This document shows, one piece after another, positions 24,522 through 32,565 of a stretch of DNA of 64,000 nucleotides (positions are counted from its first letter, which is position 1; every line of letters starts with the position of its first letter). The translations under genes and the position numbers were made by a program. Source of the DNA: a virus. Location: positions 91,213 through 155,212 of IMG/VR virus record IMGVR_UViG_3300005613_000005; one strand, 5' to 3'. Under the pieces are notes generated by a model. The model was not told the origin of the DNA. It was given only the letters and a program-made list of their open reading frames with translations, and made no database searches.

Positions 24522-25459
24522 TACTTGCCCCCTTTAACTGGTGAACCTATGTTAAGCGGTTTAAAATCAGGCTTATCATGTATATGTTTAAAAGGATGCT
24601 GTTCACTTTTAACACCGCTGGTTTTTAACTTATATTGTTCGGGGTTTTCTTGCTCTAGTTTTTCTTGACGCGCAAACCAATTTTCAGCGTGCGGCTGATT
24701 GTAATAAGCATCTAGAGCTTCATGGTACCCTTTTATATCATGTGATTTACCATGTTTCATTATCGGATGATAGTCAAATTCATGGTGTTGAAAAGTTCCA
24801 GGAGATTTGAGCCCTTGATTTATATGAACGTATTTACCATTAACACTTGTTTCATGTGCCGGCCATGTTTTGTTGTGGCCATGCTTAGAGACTTCTTTCA
24901 TGTACGCAGGATCTTTTTCACTGGGAGCCTTAAACAACCAACTTACATCTTTCGTGCCATGAACTCGCGACAATCCCTTAGTTTTAGTTGTAAAATCACC
25001 GGACTTATATCGTCCACTTTGAACATGCGGATGATCAACTTCATATTGTTTCTCATATTTAGAACGTTCCCATGGTTTTATATCGACGTAGTTTAACGCA
25101 AGACCTCCCATAGAATGTTTCTGCGCTTGTTGCGCAACATGCATTATCTTAAGTGCCTGATGCATATGTTGATTAGCTAAACTTTCATTGCCAGCACGGT
25201 GTGCCGCAGCAGCGTGAGAAAAATGATGTCCCAGTGCTCCGCGAATCATCTCAGGATGATGTGGCATCATCTTCGTGGCGAACTCCGCCATAACAGGGGA
25301 CGGATTTCTGCCGACCGCTTCGTTGATGGCCATCTTCTCCAACGACTCTACCACCATCCCGGCGATTACATCGTCAGCCGCGCATTTTATCAAAGTTTGT
25401 AGTATTGGATCGTCTTCTACTTTACGAAGCAGAAGCGCCTTAAAACTCTCAAGTTTCAT
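24521..25459 (-). CDS. Hypothetical histidine-rich virion-region protein
   Basis: 312 aa, overlapping the next gene by 1 nt. N-terminal 110 residues are helical with a His-rich stretch (MPHHPEMIRGALGHHFSHAAAAH). The rest is charged and His/Lys/Tyr-rich without a recognised fold. The histidines might bind metal, which is inference. Confidence 0.55.
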   Translation of the reverse strand: MKLESFKALLLRKVEDDPILQTLIKCAADDVIAGMVVESLEKMAINEAVGRNPSPVMAEFATKMMPHHPEMIRGALGHHFSHAAAAHRAGNESLANQHMHQALKIMHVAQQAQKHSMGGLALNYVDIKPWERSKYEKQYEVDHPHVQSGRYKSGDFTTKTKGLSRVHGTKDVSWLFKAPSEKDPAYMKEVSKHGHNKTWPAHETSVNGKYVHINQGLKSPGTFQHHEFDYHPIMKHGKSHDIKGYHEALDAYYNQPHAENWFARQEKLEQENPEQYKLKTSGVKSEQHPFKHIHDKPDFKPLNIGSPVKGGK

Positions 25460-25472
25460 AGGTTACTCCCGC

Positions 25473-26135
25473 TTATACGTTTATAATTTCAAAGATACAT
25501 GCCTGATCGGTGTACACGTAATCATCAGATGTATACACGTAGTACATGTGGTTAGGCGGAAATTTAATAGTTTCGGCCATCTTGTCGAAGGTAAACGTGA
25601 AACCAGATGTACCAGCAGAAACTTGTTCCATGGTGCTGAAACCATCGTGCGCTACTACTATATTTCCCGCTAGATCATCAGAACCGGCTGAAAACTTAGC
25701 GTCAGCGATTATTTTAGTGTAAACTGCAGTGCCCACTTGTGCCGCTGTCATGCCAGTAGTAACCGTCGTGATCTCTACGCTCCTGTCTGCTCCATGTGCT
25801 GGTTCTGCCGTTCCTGAATCGTCTACGTCTATCCAGAAAGCTACTGATCCAGCATCGTCCTCTAATATAAAATACGTGCCGTCTAAAGAACCTGCAACGT
25901 CAGCTACACATGCGATAGCAGTAGATCCTATATCTGAATCGCCAAAAGCCATTGAAGTGGCGCTAGCACCGGTTATAACACGACAGAATTTTTGATATCC
26001 AATTGAAGTAGGAGTAATTGCAGACACAGAAACTCTCCTACCAGGAATGTGAATTCCGTGTACCGTTTGTCCTATATCTGTAAAATTCTTAGAACGAATT
26101 GGTCCAAAATTATCTTGATTAGGTCGTCTAGCCAT
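25473..26135 (-). CDS. Virion protein sharing the LDGTYFxxxDDAGSVAFWIDV domain
   Basis: 220 aa, ribosome site AAGGAGATACC. Residues about 70-175 are one copy of the beta domain repeated three times in the 8521 protein. A 62-bp stretch (25798-25859) is identical to 9611-9672. N-terminus (SKNFTDIGQTVHGIHIPG) and C-terminus look like short beta modules. Likely a fibre or decoration protein. Confidence 0.65.
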   Translation of the reverse strand: MARRPNQDNFGPIRSKNFTDIGQTVHGIHIPGRRVSVSAITPTSIGYQKFCRVITGASATSMAFGDSDIGSTAIACVADVAGSLDGTYFILEDDAGSVAFWIDVDDSGTAEPAHGADRSVEITTVTTGMTAAQVGTAVYTKIIADAKFSAGSDDLAGNIVVAHDGFSTMEQVSAGTSGFTFTFDKMAETIKFPPNHMYYVYTSDDYVYTDQACIFEIINV

Positions 26136-26167
26136 GGTATCTCCTTTATAAACCTCGTTATAAAGAT

Positions 26168-26173
26168 ATTATA
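26168..26173 (-). promoter_or_regulatory. Extended -10 promoter TGGTATAAT
   Basis: Drives the 25473 gene, whose start is about 33 nt downstream. TG-G precedes TATAAT; no -35 box. A weak hairpin (AACCGA...TCGGTT) lies just upstream. Confidence 0.55.
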
Positions 26174-26209
26174 CCATAACCGACTATAGAAAAATCGGTT
26201 AAAAACTAG

Positions 26210-26854
26210 TTATTTAACTTCTTTAAAGTAACGGGTCGTCTCCCACAGATCGCGTACTTTTTCAAAATCTCCTTCTTCGATCTCCACGTCTCGCGTTATT
26301 GGTGATTCGATCAAGAATATCTGGTTCACGTTTGTATTCTCAGACACGTCCTTGATGTTGTCCAGATTGTCGTCCATGAACCCCTGGATATTGTATTGTT
26401 TGGATAAGTTTCTGATTTTCTTAGCTTTATCTTTCTCAAATATCAGTTCATGATAGGGTAAATCATTAGAGAATATCCACAAACGAGTTTGCTCCTTATA
26501 CTGTTCATCGCGAGCTGTCATCAAGATTATATGGTAACCTAACTTATCAAAAGCGACTAAAGCTTCTCTAGCGTGAGGTAAGAGTGGCATTATAGCGTAT
26601 ATACCGTGTGGCTCCCACTCTTTAAACGTGGCGAACAACTCTTCACCGGTAACACTGTTGCCCCTGACATCAGTAACGTTTAGATCGACAAAGTTGTAGG
26701 TTTTAATGTCGTTATGCGATACTGAAGTTCCTTTAAGTTTATTCTGAAGCCAAGTAAGCGTGTATAAAAAATCACCTATAACACCGTCCATGTCGATGAC
26801 GATAGCTTTTGGTTTAGTAACACGCTTTTTTCTTTTAGGGGCTTCACTGACCAT
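26210..26854 (-). CDS. HAD-superfamily phosphatase (5'-nucleotidase or polynucleotide-phosphatase type)
   Basis: 214 aa, overlapping the preceding gene by 1 nt. HAD motifs are visible: VIDMDGVIGDF (nucleophile and acid Asp), ILMTAR (motif II Thr), a conserved Lys in EKDKAKK and GFMDDN (motif IV acids). The short cap and GDF after motif I resemble deoxynucleotidases and phage polynucleotide-kinase phosphatase domains. Probable role: dephosphorylating nucleotides or nucleic-acid ends. Confidence 0.75.
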   Translation of the reverse strand: MVSEAPKRKKRVTKPKAIVIDMDGVIGDFLYTLTWLQNKLKGTSVSHNDIKTYNFVDLNVTDVRGNSVTGEELFATFKEWEPHGIYAIMPLLPHAREALVAFDKLGYHIILMTARDEQYKEQTRLWIFSNDLPYHELIFEKDKAKKIRNLSKQYNIQGFMDDNLDNIKDVSENTNVNQIFLIESPITRDVEIEEGDFEKVRDLWETTRYFKEVK

Positions 26855-28578
26855 TATTTAATTCTCCATTTACCTTTTATCACGTTAATTAACTGACGAG
26901 AACCATTAGGATAAACGATGCAAGAAGTATGCGCCCACGATGAAGGCCCCTGATTGTAGGATAATTTAAGTCTAGTAGACGTACCGACGACCCAAGCTCC
27001 TCTAAGTATCTCTGGTGAATGAGTATGGGCTGTAACAGATTGACCGTATGCGTTCTCCATACCGCGTGTGCTTCCTCTAGCACCATTAGCACCCTTATCG
27101 CCGTGGGCTCCTAACTGTATGCGAGCGATAACATAATCGTCATCTCGTCTCAACCACCTGATCTTCTCACCTCTTTTTAACCCTAACTGCTCACAACCAA
27201 ACTTTATAGGATCATGTCCGTCTAGAAATGCCCTGGCGAGATCTAGACTAAACCTGTGGTTGTACGCATCGTTCGCATATTTGCACTCACACAGGTACGA
27301 TTCTAAAAACTCATCGTGGTTCGATTTCACGACCACTATCTCCTCAGAGTTCCATTTAGTAAGATCATTGAGGTCTTTAACCATATTCACGAACTCATCG
27401 CGCAGGTTCAGATGTCCTTTTTGTGCTCTCTGTGATCTAAGGATGATGTTATGTTCTTCATGATGGTTGATCGACAAACCGTCAAAAAGATCGTGAAGTA
27501 TCAATCGTTTAGGTTTCAATAATTTAGTCATCTCTTTCCAACACTGAACGACCGTATCGTTGGTGGACCCTGAATGCCAATCACCAAGGACAAACGCTGC
27601 CGGTTCTATGTCAGCGACCGCTTCACTAGAATATTCTTTTCCAATATCAATAAAGTTACCATCTTTATCGGCCTGTATCTGTCTAAAATGATATATCTTA
27701 TCGTCCTCGATCTCAACTATTATAGCTCCCATGATATGATCGTGTTCTGCTATGACTGCGGTTCGGTCACTCATATAACGTTCTGAAACGTAGTTCGGTA
27801 GCGTGATAGCACCAGTAGTCATCACGGCGTGAGTTGACCTATTGTTACCGGTAGCAACAAACTTCAAACGCTGTTTAGGAGAAGCATATATGAACGTGCC
27901 ATCACGTTGTCCTATCCTGGTCAACGAAGTGATCGGATCGATATGTTTAGCACTCAGTTTGATCGTATTGATATGTATGTTACTGTTTAAACTGACGTTC
28001 GCGACCACTATGTTCTCTATAGGAATTTTAGGATCTACGAAACCAAATTTGTTAACGCTAGCAGCAGGATCAGAAGCTACCAACACCAGAAGTTCAGCGT
28101 TATGAATTTTGCTATAGTTCTGAATGCTAGCTAAAAAATTAGCGTCAACCGAACAACCACTAACAGCAGTAGTAACTATAAAACGCTTAGCATCTTTGAT
28201 CTTCGTTCTAAGACGCTGTATAGCTTTAGGGTTAAATATCGAATCGTCCAATATACTTTTAAAATTCTTAGGAAATTTCTTGCGTGCGGCAACCTTCAAT
28301 CTACCCAACGACCCATGATGGTGAGAAACCATATCCTTAGTATATACCGACATGTCCGTGAACTCGTTCATTGTAGGATATCGTTTTAATTTAGCACATA
28401 CATCAGCGTATTTTTTGACCATCTGTTCTTTTTTGCTGATTTTCTTGTTGTGTTTTTTCTTGGTTGGTTTTTTCTTGATTGATTTTTTCTTTTCTGCGAT
28501 CTCGTTAATTATCTTTTTAATTTTTTCTCTGGGCACTGTTGGTTTTCTCTCAGTTGTTTTTATTGTTCTTTTAGCCAT
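26854..28578 (-). CDS. T5 A1-like metallophosphoesterase
   Basis: 574 aa. Residues 1-50 are extremely Lys-rich. Residues 55-100 look like a small DNA-binding repeat (LKRYPTMNEFTDMSVYTK). The rest matches the phage T5 A1 family: LGDWHSG (D333, H335), LHDLFDG (362-366), NHH (371-373), VVKSNHDEF (N420, H421, D422), QLGAHGDKGANGARGS and AHTHSPE. These are calcineurin-like metal ligands. Known: T5 A1 is needed for host DNA degradation and second-step DNA transfer. Inferred: a nuclease or phosphoesterase acting early on host DNA. Confidence 0.8.
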   Translation of the reverse strand: MAKRTIKTTERKPTVPREKIKKIINEIAEKKKSIKKKPTKKKHNKKISKKEQMVKKYADVCAKLKRYPTMNEFTDMSVYTKDMVSHHHGSLGRLKVAARKKFPKNFKSILDDSIFNPKAIQRLRTKIKDAKRFIVTTAVSGCSVDANFLASIQNYSKIHNAELLVLVASDPAASVNKFGFVDPKIPIENIVVANVSLNSNIHINTIKLSAKHIDPITSLTRIGQRDGTFIYASPKQRLKFVATGNNRSTHAVMTTGAITLPNYVSERYMSDRTAVIAEHDHIMGAIIVEIEDDKIYHFRQIQADKDGNFIDIGKEYSSEAVADIEPAAFVLGDWHSGSTNDTVVQCWKEMTKLLKPKRLILHDLFDGLSINHHEEHNIILRSQRAQKGHLNLRDEFVNMVKDLNDLTKWNSEEIVVVKSNHDEFLESYLCECKYANDAYNHRFSLDLARAFLDGHDPIKFGCEQLGLKRGEKIRWLRRDDDYVIARIQLGAHGDKGANGARGSTRGMENAYGQSVTAHTHSPEILRGAWVVGTSTRLKLSYNQGPSSWAHTSCIVYPNGSRQLINVIKGKWRIK

Positions 28579-28604
28579 AGATACCTCTCAAACGATTCAA
28601 TTCT

Positions 28605-28610
28605 ATTATA
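28605..28610 (-). promoter_or_regulatory. -10 box TATAAT upstream of the A1-like gene
   Basis: TTTTGTATAATAG on the minus strand, about 26 nt before the start codon, with ribosome site GAGAGGTATCT downstream. No -35 box. Confidence 0.5.
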
Positions 28611-28651
28611 CAAAATTCAAACAACACGAGAGCCTACGTAGGACTTTCATG

Positions 28652-29089
28652 TCATAACGTATCATTAATATTAGTCTTTTTAGGTTTATGAGGAATTAAA
28701 CGATATCCTTGCCCTTCCAAACGTTGAACACTGCCATATTTTTCATTGACGTCACGGAGGGTAACTGGTTTATCTGTTAAACGTTGACCTTTCTCATGTA
28801 TGTGATATAGATCTTCAGAACCTGACTGTTCAGCTTTTTTAATGTTCCACTGGCCGTTTTGATCATACGTGATCTCTTCACTGCGCCAAAAACTGGTTAT
28901 GCCACGATTGGCCGAAATTATCCTTTTATGACGAACAGCACCTCTTCTAGCAATACGCGCTCGACGAGGTAACTGGGGTGTTATAGGTCTACGTCCAGGA
29001 TTTCTGGTTCCCCAACGAGCTTTTTCTAATATTTCTCTTATTGTTTTCAAAGATTTTTCTAAGATATTTAAACGATTGCTTTCACCCAT
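28652..29089 (-). CDS. Hypothetical basic protein
   Basis: Start at ATG 29089 (MGESNRLNILEKSL) behind AAAAGGGGTG; an upstream in-frame ATG at 29188 would cross the terminator and promoter. 145 aa. Arg-rich middle (RRPITPQLPRRARIARRGAV), then a C-terminal domain with PVTLRDVNEKYGSVQRLE. Nucleic-acid binding is possible. Not recognised. Confidence 0.6.
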   Translation of the reverse strand: MGESNRLNILEKSLKTIREILEKARWGTRNPGRRPITPQLPRRARIARRGAVRHKRIISANRGITSFWRSEEITYDQNGQWNIKKAEQSGSEDLYHIHEKGQRLTDKPVTLRDVNEKYGSVQRLEGQGYRLIPHKPKKTNINDTL

Positions 29090-29123
29090 AAAGCACCCCT
29101 TTTTCAACGATTTTGATACTATA

Positions 29124-29129
29124 ATTATA
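29124..29129 (-). promoter_or_regulatory. Extended -10 promoter TGGTATAAT
   Basis: Reads CTATGGTATAATTATAG on the minus strand, immediately downstream of the 29144-29171 terminator and 34 nt before the start at 29089. Confidence 0.6.
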
Positions 29130-29143
29130 CCATAGGGACAATT

Positions 29144-29171
29144 AAAAAACCCGGTACCATCTGGTACCGGG
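29144..29171 (-). terminator. Rho-independent terminator
   Basis: CCCGGTACCA/TGGTACCGGG, a perfect 10-bp stem with a 2-nt central gap. On the minus strand it is followed by six T. It ends the 29214-30076 cluster. Further stem-loops follow up to 29218. Confidence 0.8.
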
Positions 29172-29213
29172 CGATATTTAATCGCCACTAGCTGAGGAAG
29201 CTTAGTGTGGGCG

Positions 29214-29504
29214 CTAAGTTTTAATTATACCAAGTTTGTAAGTTAAACATTTTTGACAGCTCTTATCGTACATCAAACGCCTGACATGATCAACCATATA
29301 CCATAAAGACCGTACCTCTGGTGCTTTATACACATCGAGTTGTTCGAGCAACAACAAGAATTGTTTGACGTCTCTTTCATATATGTAATGCAACGAATAT
29401 TCCCACAGATAATCAGGGCCAAGATCATCAACTGGGTCGCATTGATAGTTGTTGTCGTCTATCAACTGTCTAGTAGTAAGCTTATTCTTTGATGCGCGGT
29501 TCAT
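29214..29504 (-). CDS. Hypothetical protein
   Basis: 96 aa, overlapping the next gene by 23 nt. A helical domain with CDPVDDLGPDYLWEYSLHYI and a C-terminal CQKC pair. No known family. Confidence 0.55.
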   Translation of the reverse strand: MNRASKNKLTTRQLIDDNNYQCDPVDDLGPDYLWEYSLHYIYERDVKQFLLLLEQLDVYKAPEVRSLWYMVDHVRRLMYDKSCQKCLTYKLGIIKT

Positions 29505-29895
29505 CCCATCTCTCCCTTATAGCGTCCCACAAGTGAAACAAGTTCAACTTGACCGGCAACATCTGATCTTTGTGTATGATCCCCAGTTTAAAGTAAACGT
29601 ACAGTATATCTTCTATGACATCCGTGCTGTAATCGTAACGATGCTGCCAATACCATCTCCACCAATATAGACCAAATGAATAATGAGGGCCATCGTACCA
29701 GGTATATCTGAAACCGATCAAACGAGTTTCAGTACCGGTATGCATCATCGACCATTTACCGCCGCGAAGCATGGTATCAGTATGAAATCTCCAACCGCCG
29801 CGCTCTGTCAATATGCATATAATACTTCCTAACGAAGTCTTCCACCAGAACCACTCTTGTATCTTACTTATTAATGTTCGGATCTTCTGAATCAT
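29482..29895 (-). CDS. Hypothetical Trp/Tyr-rich protein
   Basis: 137 aa, unusually aromatic (YSFGLYWWRWYWQHRYDY). N-terminal region amphipathic (LISKIQEWFWWKTSLGSII) and possibly membrane-peripheral. Not recognised. Confidence 0.55.
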   Translation of the reverse strand: MIQKIRTLISKIQEWFWWKTSLGSIICILTERGGWRFHTDTMLRGGKWSMMHTGTETRLIGFRYTWYDGPHYSFGLYWWRWYWQHRYDYSTDVIEDILYVYFKLGIIHKDQMLPVKLNLFHLWDAIRERWDEPRIKE

Positions 29896-30076
29896 CAGAC
29901 TGCTTCTTCAACTCTTTTAAAACGTGAGTATTGACCATAGTTTGAAGTTTGTTGGTCTTCTTATCTTTACGTATCATTATCATGGTCCTATATTGAAAAT
30001 AGCATGCTATGCAGAACGTCACGCACGATATGAACGACAACACCAGCATCGATATGTGGATCGTGTAAATACTCAT
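29864..30076 (-). CDS. Small membrane protein, predicted leaderless
   Basis: 70 aa. One N-terminal transmembrane helix (about 5-27, containing three Cys), then a basic/charged cytoplasmic tail. The extended -10 TGGTATAAT ends 6 nt before the ATG and no ribosome site is present. Confidence 0.6.
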   Translation of the reverse strand: MSIYTIHISMLVLSFISCVTFCIACYFQYRTMIMIRKDKKTNKLQTMVNTHVLKELKKQSDDSEDPNINK

Positions 30077-30082
30077 GCTATC

Positions 30083-30088
30083 ATTATA
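30083..30088 (-). promoter_or_regulatory. Extended -10 promoter, 6 nt before the start codon
   Basis: TTTGGTATAATGATAGCATG: a textbook TGnTATAAT with the ATG 6 nt downstream, so the transcript should begin at the start codon. Confidence 0.65.
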
Positions 30089-30114
30089 CCAAAGATTTCA
30101 AGATATTAAGTATT

Positions 30115-30298
30115 AGAGTCCTATAGTTTTAAAACCCTTTAATCCGACCTGCAATCAGCTCACAGACCATCGGTCAAGCCAGGATCATCTAATACGGTCG
30201 CCAACATCTCCGTCGTGTATCAGACCTTTGCTTTGGGTTCCCATCGACACGTACCTCGCTGTGACGGTTCGGGTACATAGCTCCCGGGTGCTCAATAT
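30115..30298 (-). ncRNA. Candidate structured RNA or leader in a GC-richer intergenic stretch
   Basis: This 240-nt gap between genes is clearly GC-richer than its surroundings and lies directly downstream of a GGTATAAT box at 30305-30310. On the minus strand it offers several stems: GTACC/GGTAC, CGTGT/ACACG, GGTC/GACC and CCGA...CTG/CAG...TCGG. Only very short open frames exist (29 and 19 codons), with poor ribosome-site spacing. No tRNA or tmRNA fold was found. It could be a small RNA or a structured 5' leader. Confidence 0.35.
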
Positions 30299-30304
30299 AC
30301 TTAT

Positions 30305-30310
30305 ATTATA
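30305..30310 (-). promoter_or_regulatory. -10 box GGTATAAT upstream of the structured gap
   Basis: AAATTAGGTATAATATAAG on the minus strand, just after the end of the 30317 gene. It predicts a transcript starting near 30298. Confidence 0.5.
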
Positions 30311-30316
30311 CCTAAT

Positions 30317-30508
30317 TTACTCGTCTGACAATAGTTTATCCACTGGATCATCAAGCAAAGACATGATCTTGTTGTATCTTTTGATTTGCTTTTCATTGTC
30401 TAGGATAGTATTGATCTGTTTGGCGAGATGTCTTATATCACTAATGTATTGACCCCATAACTTATCGCCGATATCTTTCCTTAGTATGACGATGTCCTCT
30501 GCAATCAC
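30317..30508 (-). CDS. Hypothetical helical protein
   Basis: 63 aa, 4-nt overlap with the preceding gene (ATGA). Wholly helical with heptad character (LAKQINTILDNEKQIKRYNK). Last gene of the RtcB transcription unit. Confidence 0.55.
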   Translation of the reverse strand: MIAEDIVILRKDIGDKLWGQYISDIRHLAKQINTILDNEKQIKRYNKIMSLLDDPVDKLLSDE

Positions 30509-30783
30509 ACTGCCGTCAGCAGCCTTGTCAAAAAAGATACCTGTATCCCGTCTTCTAAATTGGAGGTTATCTCAATCTTTTTGTTACCTACATCAGCACG
30601 AACTATGCATCGCGCGCGCGATGAATAATGGTCGGTAGAAAAACTCACGTCATCGGTCTCGTTGCGCAGATATTTTTCAGCTAGTTCAGTTATATGAACG
30701 ATCGCGGCCGTGATTACGTCATGGACTTCCACAGGTTTCACTGTGAACTTATGCTTATTGAAACTCAACCATCTCATAATCAT
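30505..30783 (-). CDS. Hypothetical protein co-transcribed with rtcB
   Basis: 92 aa, overlapping rtcB by 4 nt. Alpha/beta, with a helix HDVITAAIVHITELAEKYL and a beta region KKIEITSNLEDGIQVSF. Function unknown; coupling suggests a link with RNA repair. Confidence 0.6.
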   Translation of the reverse strand: MIMRWLSFNKHKFTVKPVEVHDVITAAIVHITELAEKYLRNETDDVSFSTDHYSSRARCIVRADVGNKKIEITSNLEDGIQVSFLTRLLTAV

Positions 30784-32078
30784 CCTTTTATTACCGCTAA
30801 TGGCGACAGTTCGATAACTATATCAACCAGATCTTTCTGCTCATCCATCACTGTACTTATATCTTTATAAGCACCGCTTGCCTCATCCAGATCTTTGGTT
30901 CCCCTGATAGAATGCAATATACCTTGCTCATCTAATTTCTTCTGTTCATTTTTAAAATCAAGTTCTCGCTGCGCGCGTTTCCGACTCATCCTGCGTCCAG
31001 CTCCATGACTGCAGCTCATGAATGATTGTTCACTCCCTTTTCCTTTAACTATGTACGAACACGTACCTTGAGATCCAGGAATGATGCCTAACTCGCCTTC
31101 TTTAGCAGACGTAGCACCTTTTCTGTGAACCCAAACGTTCTTGCCAAAATGATGCTCGATGGACGCGTAGTTATGGTGTATGTTTATGTAATCGGTAAAT
31201 TCAACGTCTTCATGAACGGGTCTTATACCAGTCCCGCCGCACGCGTCACACTTGTTACCTCTCTTACCACCGTTTCCACCACAACGTTCGCACGTGTGTT
31301 GTACGAACGCCTCCTTGATCCTCTCAATCATCAGATCACGATTAGCTTTAGCAAATTCTAAGCAAAACTGCATCTCTCTCAGATAACTCTGACCTTCAGC
31401 GGTTTTAATCGGTAGGAAAGCTAGTCCGCCTTCTCCCTTATATTCTGGTATATTAGAGTACCAAGTCTCGCACAATCCCTGTGCCAGATCGTTGTAGAAT
31501 TTAGCGACTTTATAACCTAAATTTCTTGATCCAGAATGAACCATGAACCAAATATAACCATCAGATCCTCTCTGAATCTCTATGAAATGATTACCGCCGC
31601 CTAAAGTACCGATCTGCTTCAAAGCACTACTATATTCTCCCCATACTACAGGATACGAGTCGTAGGTTATGGCATCCTCGTGGTTAATCTCTGCTACGAG
31701 ATCGTATTTTGGAGCTGGCATCAACGCCGCGTCTTGAGATTTAGAATGATGACTGAAACCCAGAGGTATCTTCTTTCTTATCAAGGTCATTATCTCTTTC
31801 AACCGTTCCTGCGATATATCCTTTAAATTAGTCTTGACGGCTGCCATACCACAACCGATATCAACACCAACAGCGTTAGGTATCACCACGTCCTCACAAG
31901 CTATAACCCCACCTATTGGCATGCCATATCCTTGATGGGTGTCCGGCATCAGTGCAACGTGCCTGAACACGAACGGGAGTTTAGCCAAGTCTTTAGCCTG
32001 TTCAATAGCTCCTTCCTCAGGGTTCTCGCACCAGTTAAAGATAGGGACTCGGGTATTCTCATATTTAACCGCTTTCAT
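30780..32078 (-). CDS. rtcB: RNA-splicing ligase RtcB
   Basis: 432 aa, close to the usual 400-480. RtcB joins 2',3'-cyclic phosphate (or 3'-phosphate) and 5'-OH RNA ends with GTP and Mn2+. Motifs: MPDTHQGYGMPIG, VGVDIGCGM (metal Cys), GTLGGGNHFIE, VHSGSRNLG, HHNYAS, VHRKGATSA, and SCSHGAGRRMSR with His358 as the guanylylated residue. An insert at about 263-285 (CERCGGNG...CDACGGTG) resembles a DnaJ-type zinc module. Role inferred: repair of RNAs cut by host anticodon nucleases. Overlaps its upstream neighbour by 4 nt. Confidence 0.95.
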   Translation of the reverse strand: MKAVKYENTRVPIFNWCENPEEGAIEQAKDLAKLPFVFRHVALMPDTHQGYGMPIGGVIACEDVVIPNAVGVDIGCGMAAVKTNLKDISQERLKEIMTLIRKKIPLGFSHHSKSQDAALMPAPKYDLVAEINHEDAITYDSYPVVWGEYSSALKQIGTLGGGNHFIEIQRGSDGYIWFMVHSGSRNLGYKVAKFYNDLAQGLCETWYSNIPEYKGEGGLAFLPIKTAEGQSYLREMQFCLEFAKANRDLMIERIKEAFVQHTCERCGGNGGKRGNKCDACGGTGIRPVHEDVEFTDYINIHHNYASIEHHFGKNVWVHRKGATSAKEGELGIIPGSQGTCSYIVKGKGSEQSFMSCSHGAGRRMSRKRAQRELDFKNEQKKLDEQGILHSIRGTKDLDEASGAYKDISTVMDEQKDLVDIVIELSPLAVIKG

Positions 32079-32380
32079 TCATCCTCCAACAAAAACGCTT
32101 TTTCAAAATCATCATCGATCAGTTTTTTAAAAATCTCTAGTGTCTCTTTATCTTCGTGTTTGATCGCTTCTTTTTCATATTGCTCGTGGTTATCGCAATA
32201 AAACTTTTTAGCTATCATAAATTTACTATATATCATATGATTATATCGTTTGGTTTCAAACTCTATATCTTTAGAATGGTGCGGGTTCAAACGTCTTCGC
32301 ATGTGAAAACATCTGTCAAGGGTAACTATACTATTGCATAGAGCAATCCATTCTTTCAACGACATCTTGTCTTCATGCAT
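32075..32380 (-). CDS. Hypothetical helical protein upstream of rtcB
   Basis: 101 aa, 4-nt overlap with rtcB. Helical, His/Lys-rich, ends DDDFEKAFLLEDE, faintly like the end of the 51095 protein. A start at the sixth codon (ATG) is also possible; neither has a strong ribosome site. Confidence 0.55.
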   Translation of the reverse strand: MHEDKMSLKEWIALCNSIVTLDRCFHMRRRLNPHHSKDIEFETKRYNHMIYSKFMIAKKFYCDNHEQYEKEAIKHEDKETLEIFKKLIDDDFEKAFLLEDE

Positions 32381-32472
32381 TTGATCGCGTCCGTCTTGTT
32401 TTTAATCTTTACGTTCCAAACATTACCCATGCAACATTTCTCGATTATATGACGATATACTTTCTCCTGATG

Positions 32473-32565
32473 CTACAGCATGTCTCTGCAACGTTTCTCA
32501 GCGATGTTCTTACCACCAAAGAAGCCACCGATCGTTAGAACAACTATTATTATAAATTCAAACAT
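32473..32565 (-). CDS. 30-aa membrane peptide
   Basis: ATG at 32565 behind TTAGGAGTATGTAA. The sequence is one transmembrane helix (FEFIIIVVLTIGGFFGG) with a basic tail. It overlaps the gene upstream by 16 nt. The stretch 32381-32472 after it holds only a possible 24-codon frame (32356-32430) without a good ribosome site. Confidence 0.5.
   Translation of the reverse strand: MFEFIIIVVLTIGGFFGGKNIAEKRCRDML

Noticed and set aside
30115-30298. tRNA or tmRNA in the GC-rich gap
   Set aside because: No cloverleaf with a T-loop GTTCRA at the right spacing and no CCA end on either strand; kept only as an undefined structured RNA candidate.
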